A DNA stretch of 5,465 bases from an uncultured Oscillospiraceae bacterium (GTDB lineage: Bacteria; Bacillota; Clostridia; Oscillospirales; Oscillospiraceae): positions 1 through 5,465 of the forward strand of contig CAJFPI010000055.1 in assembly GCA_904398675.1 (NCBI GenBank), read 5' to 3'. Every line of letters begins with the position of its first letter. The stretch's first letter is position 1. A program made the translations under genes and the position numbers. The notes beneath the pieces were generated by a model. That model ran no database searches. It was not told the DNA's origin and worked only from the letters and a program-made list of their open reading frames with translations. Of this stretch, positions 5,043-5,465 are shown one piece after another.

Positions 5043-5465
5043 TTAGATCTTGCGCTTGTCGATCACGCGGACGGCCTTGCCCTCGCTGCGGGTGATGGAC
5101 TTGGGCGCCACCAGCTTCACCTTGGCATAGATGCCCAGCATGGCCTTCAGCGCGGCCACGATCTTCTTCTCCCGGTCAGCCACCTGGCTGAGCTGGTCGG
5201 AGAACATCTCCGGTGTCATCTCCACCTGGACCTCCAGGGTGTCGGAGTTGTTGACCCGGTCCACAATGATCTGGTAGTTGGCGCTGTAGCCCTGCTCCAG
5301 CAGCACGGTCTCGATCTGGGAGGGGAATACGTTGACGCCCTTGATGATGAGCATGTCGTCACTGCGGCCCATGGGCTTGCTCATCTTCACGTGGGTGCGG
5401 CCGCAGGAGCACTTTTTCCGGGTCAGCACGCAGATATCCCGGGTGCGGTAGCGCAGCAGGGGGAA
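5043..5465 (-). CDS. paaK: Phenylacetate-CoA ligase-type adenylate-forming enzyme, C-terminal 140 residues, cut by the right window edge
   Basis: The frame enters from the right edge and ends at TAA 5045-5043; the start is outside the window. PaaK-family enzymes use ATP and CoA to convert aryl acids such as phenylacetate to CoA thioesters through an acyl-adenylate. Counting from the edge, FPLLRYRTRD (1-10) is the family core motif, followed by a CSCGRTH segment (C19, C21, H25). GRSDDMLIIKGVNVFPSQIE (33-52) begins the mobile C-terminal domain. Near the end, RSEGKAVRVID holds the expected adenylation lysine (about residue 130). Translation of the visible part from the internal GTG at 5429 is not a real start, because the homology continues upstream without a break. 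Clostridial copies beside ACT and indolepyruvate oxidoreductase genes often act on arylacetates such as indoleacetate or phenylacetate. The exact substrate here is not determinable. Confidence 0.93.
   Translation of the reverse strand, partial: FPLLRYRTRDICVLTRKKCSCGRTHVKMSKPMGRSDDMLIIKGVNVFPSQIETVLLEQGYSANYQIIVDRVNNSDTLEVQVEMTPEMFSDQLSQVADREKKIVAALKAMLGIYAKVKLVAPKSITRSEGKAVRVIDKRKI

Noticed and set aside
1..5465. CRISPR arrays, tRNA/rRNA genes, insertion sequences, phage or defence genes
   Set aside because: No regularly spaced repeats, no tRNA- or rRNA-like sequence, no transposase or terminal inverted repeats, and no defence-type protein were seen on either strand.

Overview
The window looks like chromosomal DNA from a GC-rich Gram-positive anaerobe of the Clostridia, most likely an Oscillospiraceae/Flavonifractor-type gut bacterium. 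This is an inference from three things: strong AGGAGG-type ribosome sites, GC-rich third codon positions beside AT-rich intergenic DNA, and gene families typical of amino-acid- and acid-fermenting Clostridia. I could not run a database search. All protein-coding content belongs to recognisable families, and I do not see an undescribed multi-gene system.

Layout. (1) Positions 1-557, minus strand: the first 185 codons of atpB, the F-type ATP synthase a subunit, cut by the left edge. (2) Positions 558-887: an AT-rich, non-coding divergent regulatory region. It holds a good sigma-A-type promoter reading right, a tandem GTTAAGAAC repeat just upstream of its -35 box, ATATAGG-type repeats downstream of the -10 box, and a leader of about 170 nt ending in a small GC hairpin and a ribosome site. 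(3) Positions 888-3175, plus strand: a two-gene operon overlapping by ATGA. It encodes a membrane sensor histidine kinase and a response regulator of the CitA/CitB (DcuS/DcuR, MalK/MalR) family. (4) Positions 3176-3319: a convergent intergenic region with a perfect 17-bp-stem terminator that should work in both directions. (5) Positions 3320 to 5465 and beyond, minus strand: an apparent operon, in transcription order phenylacetate-CoA ligase (paaK type, cut by the right edge), a two-ACT-domain protein, and a class I PLP aminotransferase.

How the genes work together. The minus-strand trio matches a recurrent arrangement for amino-acid, probably aromatic, fermentation. The aminotransferase would make the 2-oxo acid. 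An indolepyruvate/2-oxoacid:ferredoxin oxidoreductase, not in the window but expected beyond the right edge, would make the acyl-CoA. The PaaK-type ligase would interconvert acid and CoA ester, and the ACT protein may sense an amino acid. The two-component pair belongs to a family that senses external di- or tricarboxylates and controls their uptake, but its sensor domain lacks the usual carboxylate-binding residues and no transporter is present here. Its signal and targets are therefore unknown.
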